Source of the DNA: Deltaproteobacteria bacterium
GTDB taxonomy: Bacteria > Desulfobacterota > DSM-4660 > Desulfatiglandales > Desulfatiglandaceae
Length of the DNA stretch: 64,000 nucleotides
Assembly (NCBI GenBank): GCA_022340265.1
Contig: JAJDOH010000033.1
Location: 26,630-90,629 of the forward strand
Reading direction: 5' to 3'
Part shown: positions 1 through 10,543 of the stretch, piece by piece
Layout: each line of letters opens with the position of its first letter
Numbering within the stretch: position 1 is the first letter of the stretch
Notes under the pieces: model-generated
Databases searched by the model: none
What the model was told of the DNA's origin: nothing
What the model saw: the letters and a program-made list of their open reading frames with translations, nothing else
Made by a program: the position numbers and the translations under genes

Positions 1-170
1 CGTTTTTGGCCGGCTGCCAGGGTCATGGGCAGATTGGTGGCAAAATGGCCATGTTCGGGATTCTTCGGCACTTCGATAACGTATTCGGGTACGGTCGTTT
101 TTTTGAGTTAGCCAAGCTAGAAACAGCGGGAAAGGGCATTTTTCAGTATGCCATCGATTCTCTTTTTCAT
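1..170 (-). pseudogene. argS: argS 5' end (arginyl-tRNA synthetase), interrupted by two in-frame stops; runs off the left edge
   Basis: Read on the minus strand from ATG at 170-168, the frame gives MKKRIDGILKNALSRCF, then TAG (119-117), Leu-Gly, TAA (110-108), and in the same frame LKKTTVPEYVIEVPKNPEHG followed by HFATNLPMTLAAGQK. The last part is the N-terminal additional domain of class I arginyl-tRNA synthetase (PEHGHFATN is typical of deltaproteobacterial ArgS), and the first 17 codons are also typical of an ArgS start, with a GGAAGG ribosome site upstream. ArgS charges tRNA-Arg in the cytoplasm and is normally essential. Both sides of the stops are in one frame, so two point changes (or two base-call errors) explain it better than a frameshift. 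The first standard start codon after the stops is GTG at 71, which lacks a ribosome site. I am sure of the family but not whether the gene is dead, miscalled or rescued by a second copy. Confidence 0.7.
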
Positions 171-313
171 ATGCGTGATTCCTTCCGGCAACTCCAAATG
201 TTCGGCCGGTTTTTTCTAATGGATGATCCTCGTGAAAAGGGTTTGTCGCTGCAACATAACTAACTGATCCCTTTTTTTATATCAAGCAATATGTGAACCC
301 TCTTTCACGGAAG

Positions 314-342
314 TTGACATGCGCACAAGGGAGCGCTAAAAT
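314..342 (+). promoter_or_regulatory. sigma70-type promoter for the DUF2065 gene
   Basis: TTGACA at 314-319 and TAAAAT at 337-342 are separated by 17 bases, close to the sigma70 consensus. The expected start of transcription lies near 349, about 27 bases before the ATG at 376. Confidence 0.65.
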
Positions 343-375
343 GCGCGTATTTTTCCAGAGGATTAACCTGTTTAG

Positions 376-561
376 ATGAAAACACTGTTTTGTTTGCTGG
401 GTCTGGTTCTAATTGTTGAAGGGTTGCCGTATTTTGCATTTCCGGAAAAGATGAAACATTGGGTGGAAAAGATTCTTGAAATGCCCAGTGCACACCTTCG
501 CACAATGGGACTTCTGGCCATGGGGATTGGCCTTCTCATCACTTATTTTTCCCGTCCTTAA
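376..561 (+). CDS. DUF2065 (YjeT-like) small inner-membrane protein
   Basis: This 61-residue protein has two hydrophobic segments, residues 3-22 and 43-58, joined by a short polar stretch with FPEKMKHWVEKILEMP. The pattern (N-terminal helix, a Glu-Gly after it, FPEKMK-type loop, second helix) matches the DUF2065/YjeT family of short membrane proteins, whose function is not established. In proteobacteria this family is often found near hflC or purA, but here it stands alone, divergent from argS and upstream of the queA operon. A good promoter lies just upstream. The ribosome site is weak (GAGGATT at 358-364, 11 bases before the ATG). Confidence 0.7.
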   Translation: MKTLFCLLGLVLIVEGLPYFAFPEKMKHWVEKILEMPSAHLRTMGLLAMGIGLLITYFSRP

Positions 562-659
562 ATGCATTCAAAAAAAATTGACAGCTTCCCCTAAAAGATG
601 AATCTCACAGCGCCCTTGCCGGTTCACATTTCCGCCGCTTCGGACAAGGATAAAACCGT

Positions 660-688
660 TTGACTTAAAAATCGAATTTGGATATTTT
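660..688 (+). promoter_or_regulatory. sigma70-type promoter of the queA-tgt-yajC-secDF operon
   Basis: TTGACT at 660-665 and TATTTT at 683-688 are 17 bases apart, directly in front of the queA ATG at 709. This leaves a leader of only about 15 bases, so queA may be translated with a very short untranslated region; no strong ribosome site is visible. Confidence 0.6.
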
Positions 689-708
689 ACGCGTTTTATG
701 TTTTTAAC

Positions 709-2915
<2,207 letters not shown>

Positions 2916-2929
2916 GAGGAGGTTCAAGG

Positions 2930-3250
2930 ATGATTTCTTTAGCTTATGCAATGGGACAACAGGGAGGTGCTGACGGAGCAAGTGGCGGTTTCGGTGCTTT
3001 TCTGCCCCTCATTTTGATGTTTGCTATTTTCTATTTTCTGCTTATCAGGCCGCAACAGAAAAAGGCAAAACAACACAAGCAACTGCTTTCCGCCATCAAA
3101 AAAGGGGACCGTGTTGTGACCAGTGGCGGTCTTCACGGACTGGTTACCGGGATTACGGAAGATGTGGTTACCATAGAAATTGCACCGAAGGTGAGGGTTA
3201 AAATCGCGAGGGGCTCCATTTCCGGTGTGACAACCAGAGCACAGCAATAA
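2930..3250 (+). CDS. yajC: Sec translocon accessory protein YajC
   Basis: YajC is the small partner of SecDF in the inner membrane. ATG at 2930 is chosen because GAGAGGAGG sits at 2914-2922; an upstream in-frame TTG at 2912 would overlap the tgt stop and ignore that site. The 106-residue product has one membrane helix (residues 22-41, ending in the hallmark FYFLLIRPQQKKAKQHK) and a cytoplasmic part with KKGDRVVTSGGLHG and a basic VKIARGSI segment, all typical of YajC. The glycine-rich stretch before the helix is also normal for the family. It lies in the tgt-secD interval, as in most proteobacteria. Confidence 0.95.
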   Translation: MISLAYAMGQQGGADGASGGFGAFLPLILMFAIFYFLLIRPQQKKAKQHKQLLSAIKKGDRVVTSGGLHGLVTGITEDVVTIEIAPKVRVKIARGSISGVTTRAQQ

Positions 3251-3298
3251 AATCAGACAATCCAATCGGTTCTTGAGAATCAAATCTGGGAGTAACAA

Positions 3299-4900
3299 GT
3301 GTCTAAAAGCTTAACTTGGCGCAGCGTCGTTGCGCTGCTGGCAATCCTGGTGGCACTGATTTATCTGGTGCCGTCCATAACCGGAGAGGTTCCTGCATGG
3401 TGGTCCAGTTTTCTGCCGAAAGACAAGATTCATCTGGGTCTTGATTTGCAGGGAGGGATGCATCTCGTTTTGGAGGTAGAGGCTTCAAAGGCCATTGAAA
3501 ACCACCTGGAGCGTGTGGTTGACGAGATGAAAGGTGATCTGAGAGAGGACAAAATAAGATATGTTTCATTGAAACGCAACGGCCTGGAGGGGGTTGAGAT
3601 TATCCTCATGCGTTCGAAAGATGAAACAGTGTTCCGGGATATGGCGGCTGCCGGTTATCCCGATTTCTCCATAGAATCCATGCCCGAGCAAAATGGGAAA
3701 CCCGTATTTAAAATGGTGCTGAACGAGAAAGCCAAAATTCATATCATGAAAATGGCGGTTGAGCAGGCCTTGGAAACCATTCGAAACAGGGTTGACCAGT
3801 TCGGTGTCAGTGAACCGGATATTCGTCCTCAGGAAAACAACAGGCTTCTGATTCAGCTGCCCGGTATAAAAGACCCCAAACGGGCCATTGCACTCATTGG
3901 CAAGACCGCTCTGCTGGAGTTCAAACTGGTGGACGAAGAACACAGTGTCCAGGAAGCCTTAAAGGGGAATGTCCCTCCGGGAGATGAGATTCTGTACCAG
4001 GTTTCCGTTGATCCCGATACCGGCCATGAACGAAAAACCCCCTTTCTTTTGAAAAAGCGTACAGCGCTCACCGGTGAATATCTCACCGACGCCCGCGTTC
4101 AGATCGACAGCCGGTATAACGAACCGTATGTTTCCATTTCCTTTGACGCGAGGGGTGCAAGGCTGTTTGAACAGGTGACCGGCCAGAATGTCAAGAAACG
4201 TCTGGCCATCGTCCTCGACGGAAAGGTCAATTCAGCGCCGGTGATTCAGGACAAGATTTCCGGAGGAAAAGCCCAGATTACAGGGCGCTACACCACCGAT
4301 GAAGCCCGGGATCTGGCCATCGTACTGCGGGCCGGTGCACTGCCGGCGCCGGTGAAGATCATTGAAGAAAGGACTGTGGGGCCCTCCCTGGGAAAAGACT
4401 CCATCCAAAAGGGTTTCAAGTCCATGGTTATCGGCGGCATTATCGTTATTCTTTTTATGGCCATTTATTACGGCCTTTCCGGCGCTATTGCGGACCTGGC
4501 GCTGTTGTTGAACATTCTCTTTATTATGGCGGGACTTGCTTTTTTCAGCGCTACCCTCACCCTTCCCGGAATAGCGGGTATTATTCTGACCATCGGTATG
4601 TCGGTCGATGCCAATGTTTTGATATTTGAGAGAATTCGTGAAGAGGTCCGGCTTGGAAAAACCGCCAGGACCGCCATCGAGGGCGGATATTCCAAGGCCC
4701 TGGTGACGATTCTGGATGCTCAGCTCACAACGTTGATCGTTGCCCTGGTGCTCTTTCAGTTTGGTACAGGGCCGGTTCGCGGTTTTGCCGTGACGCTCAG
4801 CATCGGCATTGTAGCCAGTATTTTCACGGCCATTTTTCTGACCCGGATTATTTTTGATTATTTGTATGTGAAACGCAACGTGAAGAAATTGAGTATATAA
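3299..4900 (+). CDS. secD: protein translocase subunit SecD
   Basis: SecD is an RND-type membrane protein that uses the proton-motive force to help release exported proteins on the outer face of the membrane. The 533-residue product begins with a GTG preceded by GGGAG. It shows the first membrane helix (about 8-26), the LGLDLQGGMHLVLEV motif (47-60), a large periplasmic region with RNRVDQFGVSEPDI, and five C-terminal helices with ILTIGMSVDANVLIFERIREE, the conserved Asp-containing fourth-helix motif. The length is close to the family norm without the extra periplasmic insert of the longer enterobacterial form. It follows yajC by 48 bases and precedes secF by 87. Confidence 0.97.
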   Translation: MSKSLTWRSVVALLAILVALIYLVPSITGEVPAWWSSFLPKDKIHLGLDLQGGMHLVLEVEASKAIENHLERVVDEMKGDLREDKIRYVSLKRNGLEGVEIILMRSKDETVFRDMAAAGYPDFSIESMPEQNGKPVFKMVLNEKAKIHIMKMAVEQALETIRNRVDQFGVSEPDIRPQENNRLLIQLPGIKDPKRAIALIGKTALLEFKLVDEEHSVQEALKGNVPPGDEILYQVSVDPDTGHERKTPFLLKKRTALTGEYLTDARVQIDSRYNEPYVSISFDARGARLFEQVTGQNVKKRLAIVLDGKVNSAPVIQDKISGGKAQITGRYTTDEARDLAIVLRAGALPAPVKIIEERTVGPSLGKDSIQKGFKSMVIGGIIVILFMAIYYGLSGAIADLALLLNILFIMAGLAFFSATLTLPGIAGIILTIGMSVDANVLIFERIREEVRLGKTARTAIEGGYSKALVTILDAQLTTLIVALVLFQFGTGPVRGFAVTLSIGIVASIFTAIFLTRIIFDYLYVKRNVKKLSI

Positions 4901-4987
4901 GGGGTGAAAAATGAGCAATGGGACATCTTTTTTTGCCCATTGTCCGCTGCCCATATTTTTATTGCCTCTTTAATTTGGAGCTAGTCA

Positions 4988-6043
4988 ATGCAATTTATAA
5001 AACCCGGAATTAACATCAATTTCACTGGAAAGCGAAAAATCGCTTTCACCATTTCCAGCTTTATGATCCTTGCCACCATTTTTTTGCTGGTGTGGCGGGG
5101 GGGGCCGAATTACGGTGTGGATTTTTCGGGGGGCGTGCTTGTACAGATCAAAATGGCGCAGAAAGTTTCTCCTTCGGAAATCAAAAAGGCCCTGGCGCTC
5201 GTAGATCTTCAGGACAGTATTGTCCAGGAATTCGGTGAAGCCGGACAGTTGGAATATCTCATTCGAATTCGAAAGACGGAGGTTGAGCTCTCCAGCCTGG
5301 GCGACCAGGTTGAAAAGGCGTTGAAGACCGGGTTCGGGGATAAAGTCGAAATCAGACGGGTTGAAATGGTGGGGCCAAAAGTGGGTAAGGACCTCCGTCA
5401 AAAGGCCCTTTTTGCTATTTTTTATTCAATCCTCTTTATTGCCATCTACATTTCGGGGCGTTTTGAGCTGAAATGGCTCATGAGCATCATCATGGCATTG
5501 TGTCTGGCTTTTGTGGTGTATATTACCTCCAGGTTTGGAATCAGTGTCACCTGGCTTATTTTGATTGCGCTCATCGTGACGCTGACGCTCTGTTTATTCC
5601 TGAATCTCAAATATGCCTTGGGCGCTATCATCGCCCTTATACACGATGTGATCATTACCCTGGGCTTTTTTGCCCTGACCGAAAGGGAGGTCTCCCTTTC
5701 CATTATTGCGGCATTTCTGACCATCGTCGGATATTCCCTCAATGACACCATTATCGTATTTGACCGTATCCGGGAAAACTTGAGACGTTTCAGGCGAAAG
5801 CCTTTTGAAGAAACCATGAATCAGAGCATTAATGAAACCCTCAGCCGAACCATTCTGACATCGGGCACCACACTGATCGTCATCATCGCCCTCTTTGTTC
5901 TAGGCGGCGGTGTCATTCACGACTTTGCCTTTGCGTTGCTGGTGGGGGTCGTCGTGGGGACTTATTCCTCAATTTTTGTTGCCAGCCCCATACTGATGAT
6001 CTGGGAGGGGCGGTTCGGCAAGAAGGCGCAAAAAAAAAAGTAA
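4988..6043 (+). CDS. secF: protein translocase subunit SecF
   Basis: SecF pairs with SecD. The 351-residue product has helix 1 (about 18-36), the YGVDFSGGVLVQI motif (42-54), then five further helices with FLTIVGYSLNDTIIVFDRIREN and the NETLSRTILTSGTTLIVIIA stretch that defines the SecF half. An unusual point is a longer, extra-hydrophobic third segment (SVTWLILIALIVTLTLCLFLNLKYALGAIIALI) that departs a little from the E. coli protein. The start ATG at 4988 has GGAG at 4977-4980. The operon appears to end here; a long-arm inverted repeat (AGCGGCCA at 6050-6057, TGGCCGCT at 6102-6109) follows. Confidence 0.96.
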   Translation: MQFIKPGININFTGKRKIAFTISSFMILATIFLLVWRGGPNYGVDFSGGVLVQIKMAQKVSPSEIKKALALVDLQDSIVQEFGEAGQLEYLIRIRKTEVELSSLGDQVEKALKTGFGDKVEIRRVEMVGPKVGKDLRQKALFAIFYSILFIAIYISGRFELKWLMSIIMALCLAFVVYITSRFGISVTWLILIALIVTLTLCLFLNLKYALGAIIALIHDVIITLGFFALTEREVSLSIIAAFLTIVGYSLNDTIIVFDRIRENLRRFRRKPFEETMNQSINETLSRTILTSGTTLIVIIALFVLGGGVIHDFAFALLVGVVVGTYSSIFVASPILMIWEGRFGKKAQKKK

Positions 6044-6153
6044 GCAAATAGCGGCCAATGAACCATTAACAGCCTCCACTTAATGCCAAAATCGCAATTT
6101 ATGGCCGCTTATAAAGGCCTTTGACCTGATAAATCGGTGTTTGAGGTTGTCCA

Positions 6154-8172
6154 TTGCTGGTGAATCGCAGGAAAAAGAGAGCACGTCGCAGATTGCTCTT
6201 CTGGCTGTTTGCGCTGATGTTGCTGGGCATTTCAGCCGCTGGTTGGTGGCTCTGGCAGCCAAAAAAAACCCATACGCCGCGTCTGAATTATATTTTGATT
6301 GATGTCAATGGGCAGCCCCTTAAACTCCTATCCGGGGAAACCTTTTCACTTCGGCCCGAAGACAAAATCAAAATCACCGACGTTTCAACCACCATCCCTT
6401 TTAATATGGATACCCGTCTGGTCTGTAAAGGACTCGACGTTAATGCCTTGCAGTACGACACCATAAAGCTTACCGAGTTGCTCCCCCAAAAAGATGCATT
6501 TCAGCGCTACCAATTTCGCATAGAAGTTAAATATCTAAATAATGAAATCGGGCACATAACGTGGATTATCCAGCCCTATGCAGAGGACTGGCTGGAAAAG
6601 GCCAACCGGATCATTGATGATCGAATGAGACTTGAAATTCTTCAACGAGGACACAACCTGCTTCCCGATGACGATCGAATTCGTGATCGGCTTCTGGCTG
6701 AGTACATGGCACAGAAAAAATGGGAAAAGGCCCTGCCACTGCTGAAGAAAAAAGCGGCGAAGAAAGGGGATATCGAAACGTTGAATGATCTTCTCGCCTG
6801 CTATAGCGGATTGAAAAACCAAAACGGCGTGTTGGCGGTTTTAAACCAATTGCTGGAAAAACGTCCCAACGATTTGGAAACCCGTGGGCGGCTTGCTGAA
6901 ATCCTGGTGGAACGGGAAGAATGGGACAAGGCTGCAGAACAGTATGAAATAATGATTGAAAATGCCCCTGCATCCGAACACCTTCTGCTGTATAAGACTC
7001 TGGGGTTTCTGTATACGAAAGCCGGAAAACTGGAAAAGGCTGTTTCAGCTTATCTGTCAGCTGCGAATATCGATCAGAAAGATCCCAACCTTCACTATAA
7101 TTTATCGGCCCTTTATGAAAGACTGGGGCGGCAGAAAGAGGCCGATTTTTATCTGGACAATGCGGTCACCTTGAATTCCGAGGACGTTGAAGGGCGATTG
7201 AAACTGGCGCAGAGACTGGCGGACAAAGGAAACCTTGAGGGTGCTCGCAAATCTCTGTCCGGAATCCTTAAAAAGAAACCGGATTCAAAACGAGGCCTTG
7301 CTCTGATGGCCAATATTCTGGAGCGACAGGGCGATAACACGGAACTTAGGAAGGTATATGAGAAAATGCTTTCGCTGGATCCCGCAAATGAAGCCGTAAG
7401 TTACAACCTGGGCGTTCTGGAATACGAAGATGGGAACCTCAAGCGTGCGCTTCCCTACTTCGAGAACTACGCCAAGAATCACCCTGAAGATGTCACGGTT
7501 CAGGAAATCCTTTTTGATATTTATAGAAAAGAGAATGATGCTTCCGCCGCCTACGAAAAAGCGCTGCTTTTACTGGACCTTAAGCCGGATATTGTAGAAC
7601 CCTACGATTTTGTGTTTGAATATTTGAAAAACAAGGGTGAATACGATCAACTGATTTCTATTTTGGAGACCGGATTGAAGCATAATCCTGATCAGATTCA
7701 TCTCAACGAATATCTGGCAACGGCATATTTGAAGGCCGGGAAAGTGGATTTGGGGATCAGGTGCATCGAAAAGCTCTTGAAGGACCAAAAAAGTCAGGCG
7801 GCGCCATTGCTTGATGCCTTATTTGAAATCCTGGTGGCCGAGAAGAACTATGACGCCATTATAGATATTATGAAAAAGGGGTCAAAGTTTGATCCCGAAA
7901 ATACGGTTTTGAGGGAGTACCTGATTTTCGCCTACCTTAAGACCGGAAAAGAATTGCTTGCGATCACCGAGATGGAAAAAATCTTGGAACAGAAACCTGA
8001 CGACATGGAACTGTGGCTGCAACTGGCAAGACTCAGCGAAAAGAAAAACCAGATCCCAAGAGCGATCAAAGCCTACCGGCGGGTGCTCGATCTTTCTCCT
8101 GAGCATCCTGAAGCATCTGAAGCCTATTTGAGGTTGCGGCTCCAAGGGGTTGGTGGAGAGAGTGAGAAATGA
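6154..8172 (+). CDS. membrane-anchored TPR-repeat protein
   Basis: The 672-residue product has a very basic start (RRKKRARRR), one membrane helix (about 14-34, ending GWWLWQPKK), a beta-rich region of about 110 residues without recognisable family, and then a long series of tetratricopeptide repeats from about residue 165 to the end. Several repeats are clear, for example those with LHYNLSALYERLGRQKEA and VSYNLGVLEYEDGNLKRALPYFE. It is probably anchored in the inner membrane with the repeats outside and acts as a scaffold; no enzyme domain is seen. TTG at 6154 (GAGG 8 bases upstream) or GTG at 6160 could be the start. The 3' end overlaps the next gene by 23 bases, which suggests co-translation. 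Confidence 0.75.
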   Translation: MLVNRRKKRARRRLLFWLFALMLLGISAAGWWLWQPKKTHTPRLNYILIDVNGQPLKLLSGETFSLRPEDKIKITDVSTTIPFNMDTRLVCKGLDVNALQYDTIKLTELLPQKDAFQRYQFRIEVKYLNNEIGHITWIIQPYAEDWLEKANRIIDDRMRLEILQRGHNLLPDDDRIRDRLLAEYMAQKKWEKALPLLKKKAAKKGDIETLNDLLACYSGLKNQNGVLAVLNQLLEKRPNDLETRGRLAEILVEREEWDKAAEQYEIMIENAPASEHLLLYKTLGFLYTKAGKLEKAVSAYLSAANIDQKDPNLHYNLSALYERLGRQKEADFYLDNAVTLNSEDVEGRLKLAQRLADKGNLEGARKSLSGILKKKPDSKRGLALMANILERQGDNTELRKVYEKMLSLDPANEAVSYNLGVLEYEDGNLKRALPYFENYAKNHPEDVTVQEILFDIYRKENDASAAYEKALLLLDLKPDIVEPYDFVFEYLKNKGEYDQLISILETGLKHNPDQIHLNEYLATAYLKAGKVDLGIRCIEKLLKDQKSQAAPLLDALFEILVAEKNYDAIIDIMKKGSKFDPENTVLREYLIFAYLKTGKELLAITEMEKILEQKPDDMELWLQLARLSEKKNQIPRAIKAYRRVLDLSPEHPEASEAYLRLRLQGVGGESEK

Positions 8173-8917
8173 TGGCGGAAGGCAGCGCTTCCGTGTAACG
8201 GCAGGGTTGGTCCGCAAAAACGGAAAGCTTCTCGTTTCAAAAAGGCGGAAAGGATCCCATCTGGAAGGCTTCTGGGAGTTTCCCGGTGGCAAACAGGAGA
8301 GGGGGGAGAGCCTTTCAGAGTGTCTTGAACGGGAACTCCGGGAAGAGTTGGGGATCTCGGTAATGGTCGGGCCGGGGGTTACTCCTGTTTTGCACGATTA
8401 CGCCTTGGTGCGGGTAGTCCTTTACGGTTTTTGCTGCACCTGGCTAAAGGGAGAACCCGAGGCTTTGGAATGCCAGGAATTCCGATGGGTGGCACTTTCT
8501 GAACTGATGGATTTGAAGCTTCCGCCTCCGGATATAAAAATCATTAAAAAGCTCTTCAACAGCAAAATTTTTCAAGAATGGATGAAAGGAAAGGATATGT
8601 TCTACAAAAAGAATTCCGAAGGCTATTCCAGCCCTGTAAAAGGCGTACGGTTAAAGAGTCTCACTAATGGTGAAAAAACCCATATGTGCGAATTTATGAT
8701 TGATGGTGGAAGCGAAATTCCTGAACACAGCCACCCTCACGAGCAGACGGGATACCTGGTTTCAGGAAAATTGACGCTTATAACGGAAGACCAGCGCTTT
8801 GATGCGGAACCGGGAGACAGTTGGAGCATACCGGAAAATGTACCGCATAGCGCAACCGCCATTAACGATTCGGTGATTGTAGAGGTTTTTTCGCCCGTAA
8901 GAAAAGAGTATTTATAG
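8150..8917 (+). CDS. NUDIX (MutT-type) hydrolase fused to a cupin domain
   Basis: One uninterrupted reading frame holds two domains. Residues 14-140 are a MutT-like NUDIX domain with the box GGKQERGESLSECLERELREELG (a proper GX5EX7REUXEEXG), next to RRKGSHLEGFWEFP, as in 8-oxo-dGTP diphosphatases. Residues about 150-255 are a single cupin with the metal-site pattern PEHSHPHEQTGYLVSGKLTL and PGDSWSIPENVPHSA. Either domain alone is common; the fusion is not. An ATG at 8597 within the linker could start a separate cupin, but its ribosome site is too close (2 bases). The 5' end overlaps the TPR gene; TTG 8150, GTG 8153 and GTG 8162 are all possible starts. Substrate unknown. Confidence 0.8.
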   Translation: MVERVRNDGGRQRFRVTAGLVRKNGKLLVSKRRKGSHLEGFWEFPGGKQERGESLSECLERELREELGISVMVGPGVTPVLHDYALVRVVLYGFCCTWLKGEPEALECQEFRWVALSELMDLKLPPPDIKIIKKLFNSKIFQEWMKGKDMFYKKNSEGYSSPVKGVRLKSLTNGEKTHMCEFMIDGGSEIPEHSHPHEQTGYLVSGKLTLITEDQRFDAEPGDSWSIPENVPHSATAINDSVIVEVFSPVRKEYL

Positions 8918-8994
8918 GGGTTCAGTTTGTCTGTATAGTGTCTAAGAATGTTAACCCCAAACGGTTGTGAGGGTATGAGGAAAGGGGTGGGGTG

Positions 8995-10431
8995 ATGCCA
9001 AAGGGAAATTGTGAATTTAAGGCAACCGGCGGTCAGTACTTCAGCACCGTTATTTTTCACCTGGGGTTGTTCAGCCTCTTTTCATTGGGAATTTATCTTC
9101 CCTGGGCCCTGGTACGGCTATTCAAACTGAAGGCCGCCCACACCTCGATTCAAGGTAAAGACACCAAATTTTCAGGCCGTGGGGGAGCGCTTTTTGGACT
9201 CCTGCTGGTCAGCAGCTTGTTGACCATTGTCACGCTGGGCTTGTACGGTCCCTGGGCCTTTTGTCGAATCTTTCGATGGAAGGCTGACCATACGCTGGTG
9301 GGCGGTGTTCCCAGTCGTTTTTCAGGCACGGGCGGCGGGCTTTTTGTTCTTTACCTCTTCCAACTGATCTTGCTGCCGATGCTGACTTTCGGGTTTTACT
9401 ATCCGGTGGGGATGTACCGTTTTCACGCCTGGAAGGAAGAACATACCTTATACGGCGGCAAGCCTGCCTCTTTCGGGGCCGGTCTGGGTGCATATATTAA
9501 AATCTGTTTGGTCACCTGGATATTGAATAGCCTTACCCTTGGGCTGTTTACACCCTGGGCCCTCTGTATGCTCTATCGATGGCAAATGGGCGGCCTGGCA
9601 GTGGGCGACCGAGAACTGACAGATCATTTTCCTCCCGTTCAAACCAGCTGGCGAGCTGTATTGATTACTTTTTTGATGGGTCTTCTTCTTGTCGCTTCCA
9701 TGGGATTTTTCATTTTGGAAGAGATCAAATTTCACATGCAGGCGTTATCCAAGGGATCGTTTCAAGAAACAGCGGTTTTGAAATCAAAAATTGTGATGAG
9801 CAAACCGGAGACGCCGTCTGCCAAAGCTGTTGAAAAGACGGAAAAGCCCATAGCTGCCGAGAAGGAACCGGCCCTGAAACCATCCAAACCGAAAAAGACA
9901 CAAACCGAAAAACCGAAAGCCGTCAATCAGGATTTTGAAGACCGACTCAGGAAAATCGATCTTCTCATTAAGGACAATCCGAAAAACGGAATCGCTTACT
10001 ACAACAGAGCCTGTTTATATGCGTCGAAAGAGGACTTTGATCAGGCGCTCAAGGATTTTACCCAAGCCATAAACATCGATCCGGAGAATGCAGAGGCTTA
10101 CTACAACCGGGGCATTGTTCGAGCCCGAAAGAACCAATACGACATGGCGATTCAGGATTTTCAGAAGGTCATCAGGTTAAACCCTGCTTTTGAAGATGCC
10201 TATTGCAACCGGGGAAATGTCTACTACGCTTTGAAAAAATATAATCTTGCTGTTCAGGATTACGATAAAGCCCTTGAAATTGATCCCAAAGACAGGGACG
10301 TGTATTTCAATCGCGGGCTGTCGTATCTGGCGCTCCATCAAAAAATCAGGGCCTTTGCCGATTTCGAAAAGGCGCTGACGCTGGGTCAGAAAAAGGCCGA
10401 AGCGTATTTGAAGCGCCCAAAAGATTCATAA
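8995..10431 (+). CDS. DUF898-repeat membrane protein with C-terminal TPR repeats
   Basis: ATG at 8995 has GGAAAGGGG seven bases upstream and is preferred over GTG 8992. The 478-residue protein starts with four tandem copies of a unit of about 65-70 residues, each with a hydrophobic stretch ending in TLGLY.PWA or a variant, an Arg-rich turn and W/LKA.HT...G....F.G. That repeat is the DUF898 (YjgN-like) signature. A further helix (about 220-240) leads to a Lys/Pro/Glu-rich linker (270-320) and three to four TPR repeats (about 335-470, e.g. AYYNRGIVRARKNQYDMAIQD). It is probably an inner-membrane protein with a cytoplasmic or periplasmic TPR arm. Function unknown for the family. Confidence 0.8.
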   Translation: MPKGNCEFKATGGQYFSTVIFHLGLFSLFSLGIYLPWALVRLFKLKAAHTSIQGKDTKFSGRGGALFGLLLVSSLLTIVTLGLYGPWAFCRIFRWKADHTLVGGVPSRFSGTGGGLFVLYLFQLILLPMLTFGFYYPVGMYRFHAWKEEHTLYGGKPASFGAGLGAYIKICLVTWILNSLTLGLFTPWALCMLYRWQMGGLAVGDRELTDHFPPVQTSWRAVLITFLMGLLLVASMGFFILEEIKFHMQALSKGSFQETAVLKSKIVMSKPETPSAKAVEKTEKPIAAEKEPALKPSKPKKTQTEKPKAVNQDFEDRLRKIDLLIKDNPKNGIAYYNRACLYASKEDFDQALKDFTQAINIDPENAEAYYNRGIVRARKNQYDMAIQDFQKVIRLNPAFEDAYCNRGNVYYALKKYNLAVQDYDKALEIDPKDRDVYFNRGLSYLALHQKIRAFADFEKALTLGQKKAEAYLKRPKDS

Positions 10432-10478
10432 AAACGGTGTTCTGAATCGCAGGGCCTGCGCCGGTGTCAGAAATATTC

Positions 10479-10507
10479 TTGACTCTCAATGGGCTGCGCG
10501 GTAGTTA
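10479..10507 (+). promoter_or_regulatory. possible promoter for the transporter-like/HEAT/cNMP gene
   Basis: TTGACT at 10479-10484 and TAGTTA at 10502-10507 are 17 bases apart, about 37 bases before the ATG at 10544. The -10 box is only a fair match. Confidence 0.4.
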
Positions 10508-10543
10508 TAGACTTCCTTAACATTCTGTCGCCGAGGCGAATTG

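Noticed and set aside
4914..4955. CAATGGGACA...TGCCCATTGTCC inverted text between secD and secF
   Set aside because: Could be a weak attenuator, but it looks like a decayed intergenic CAATGGGC repeat and has no convincing stem.
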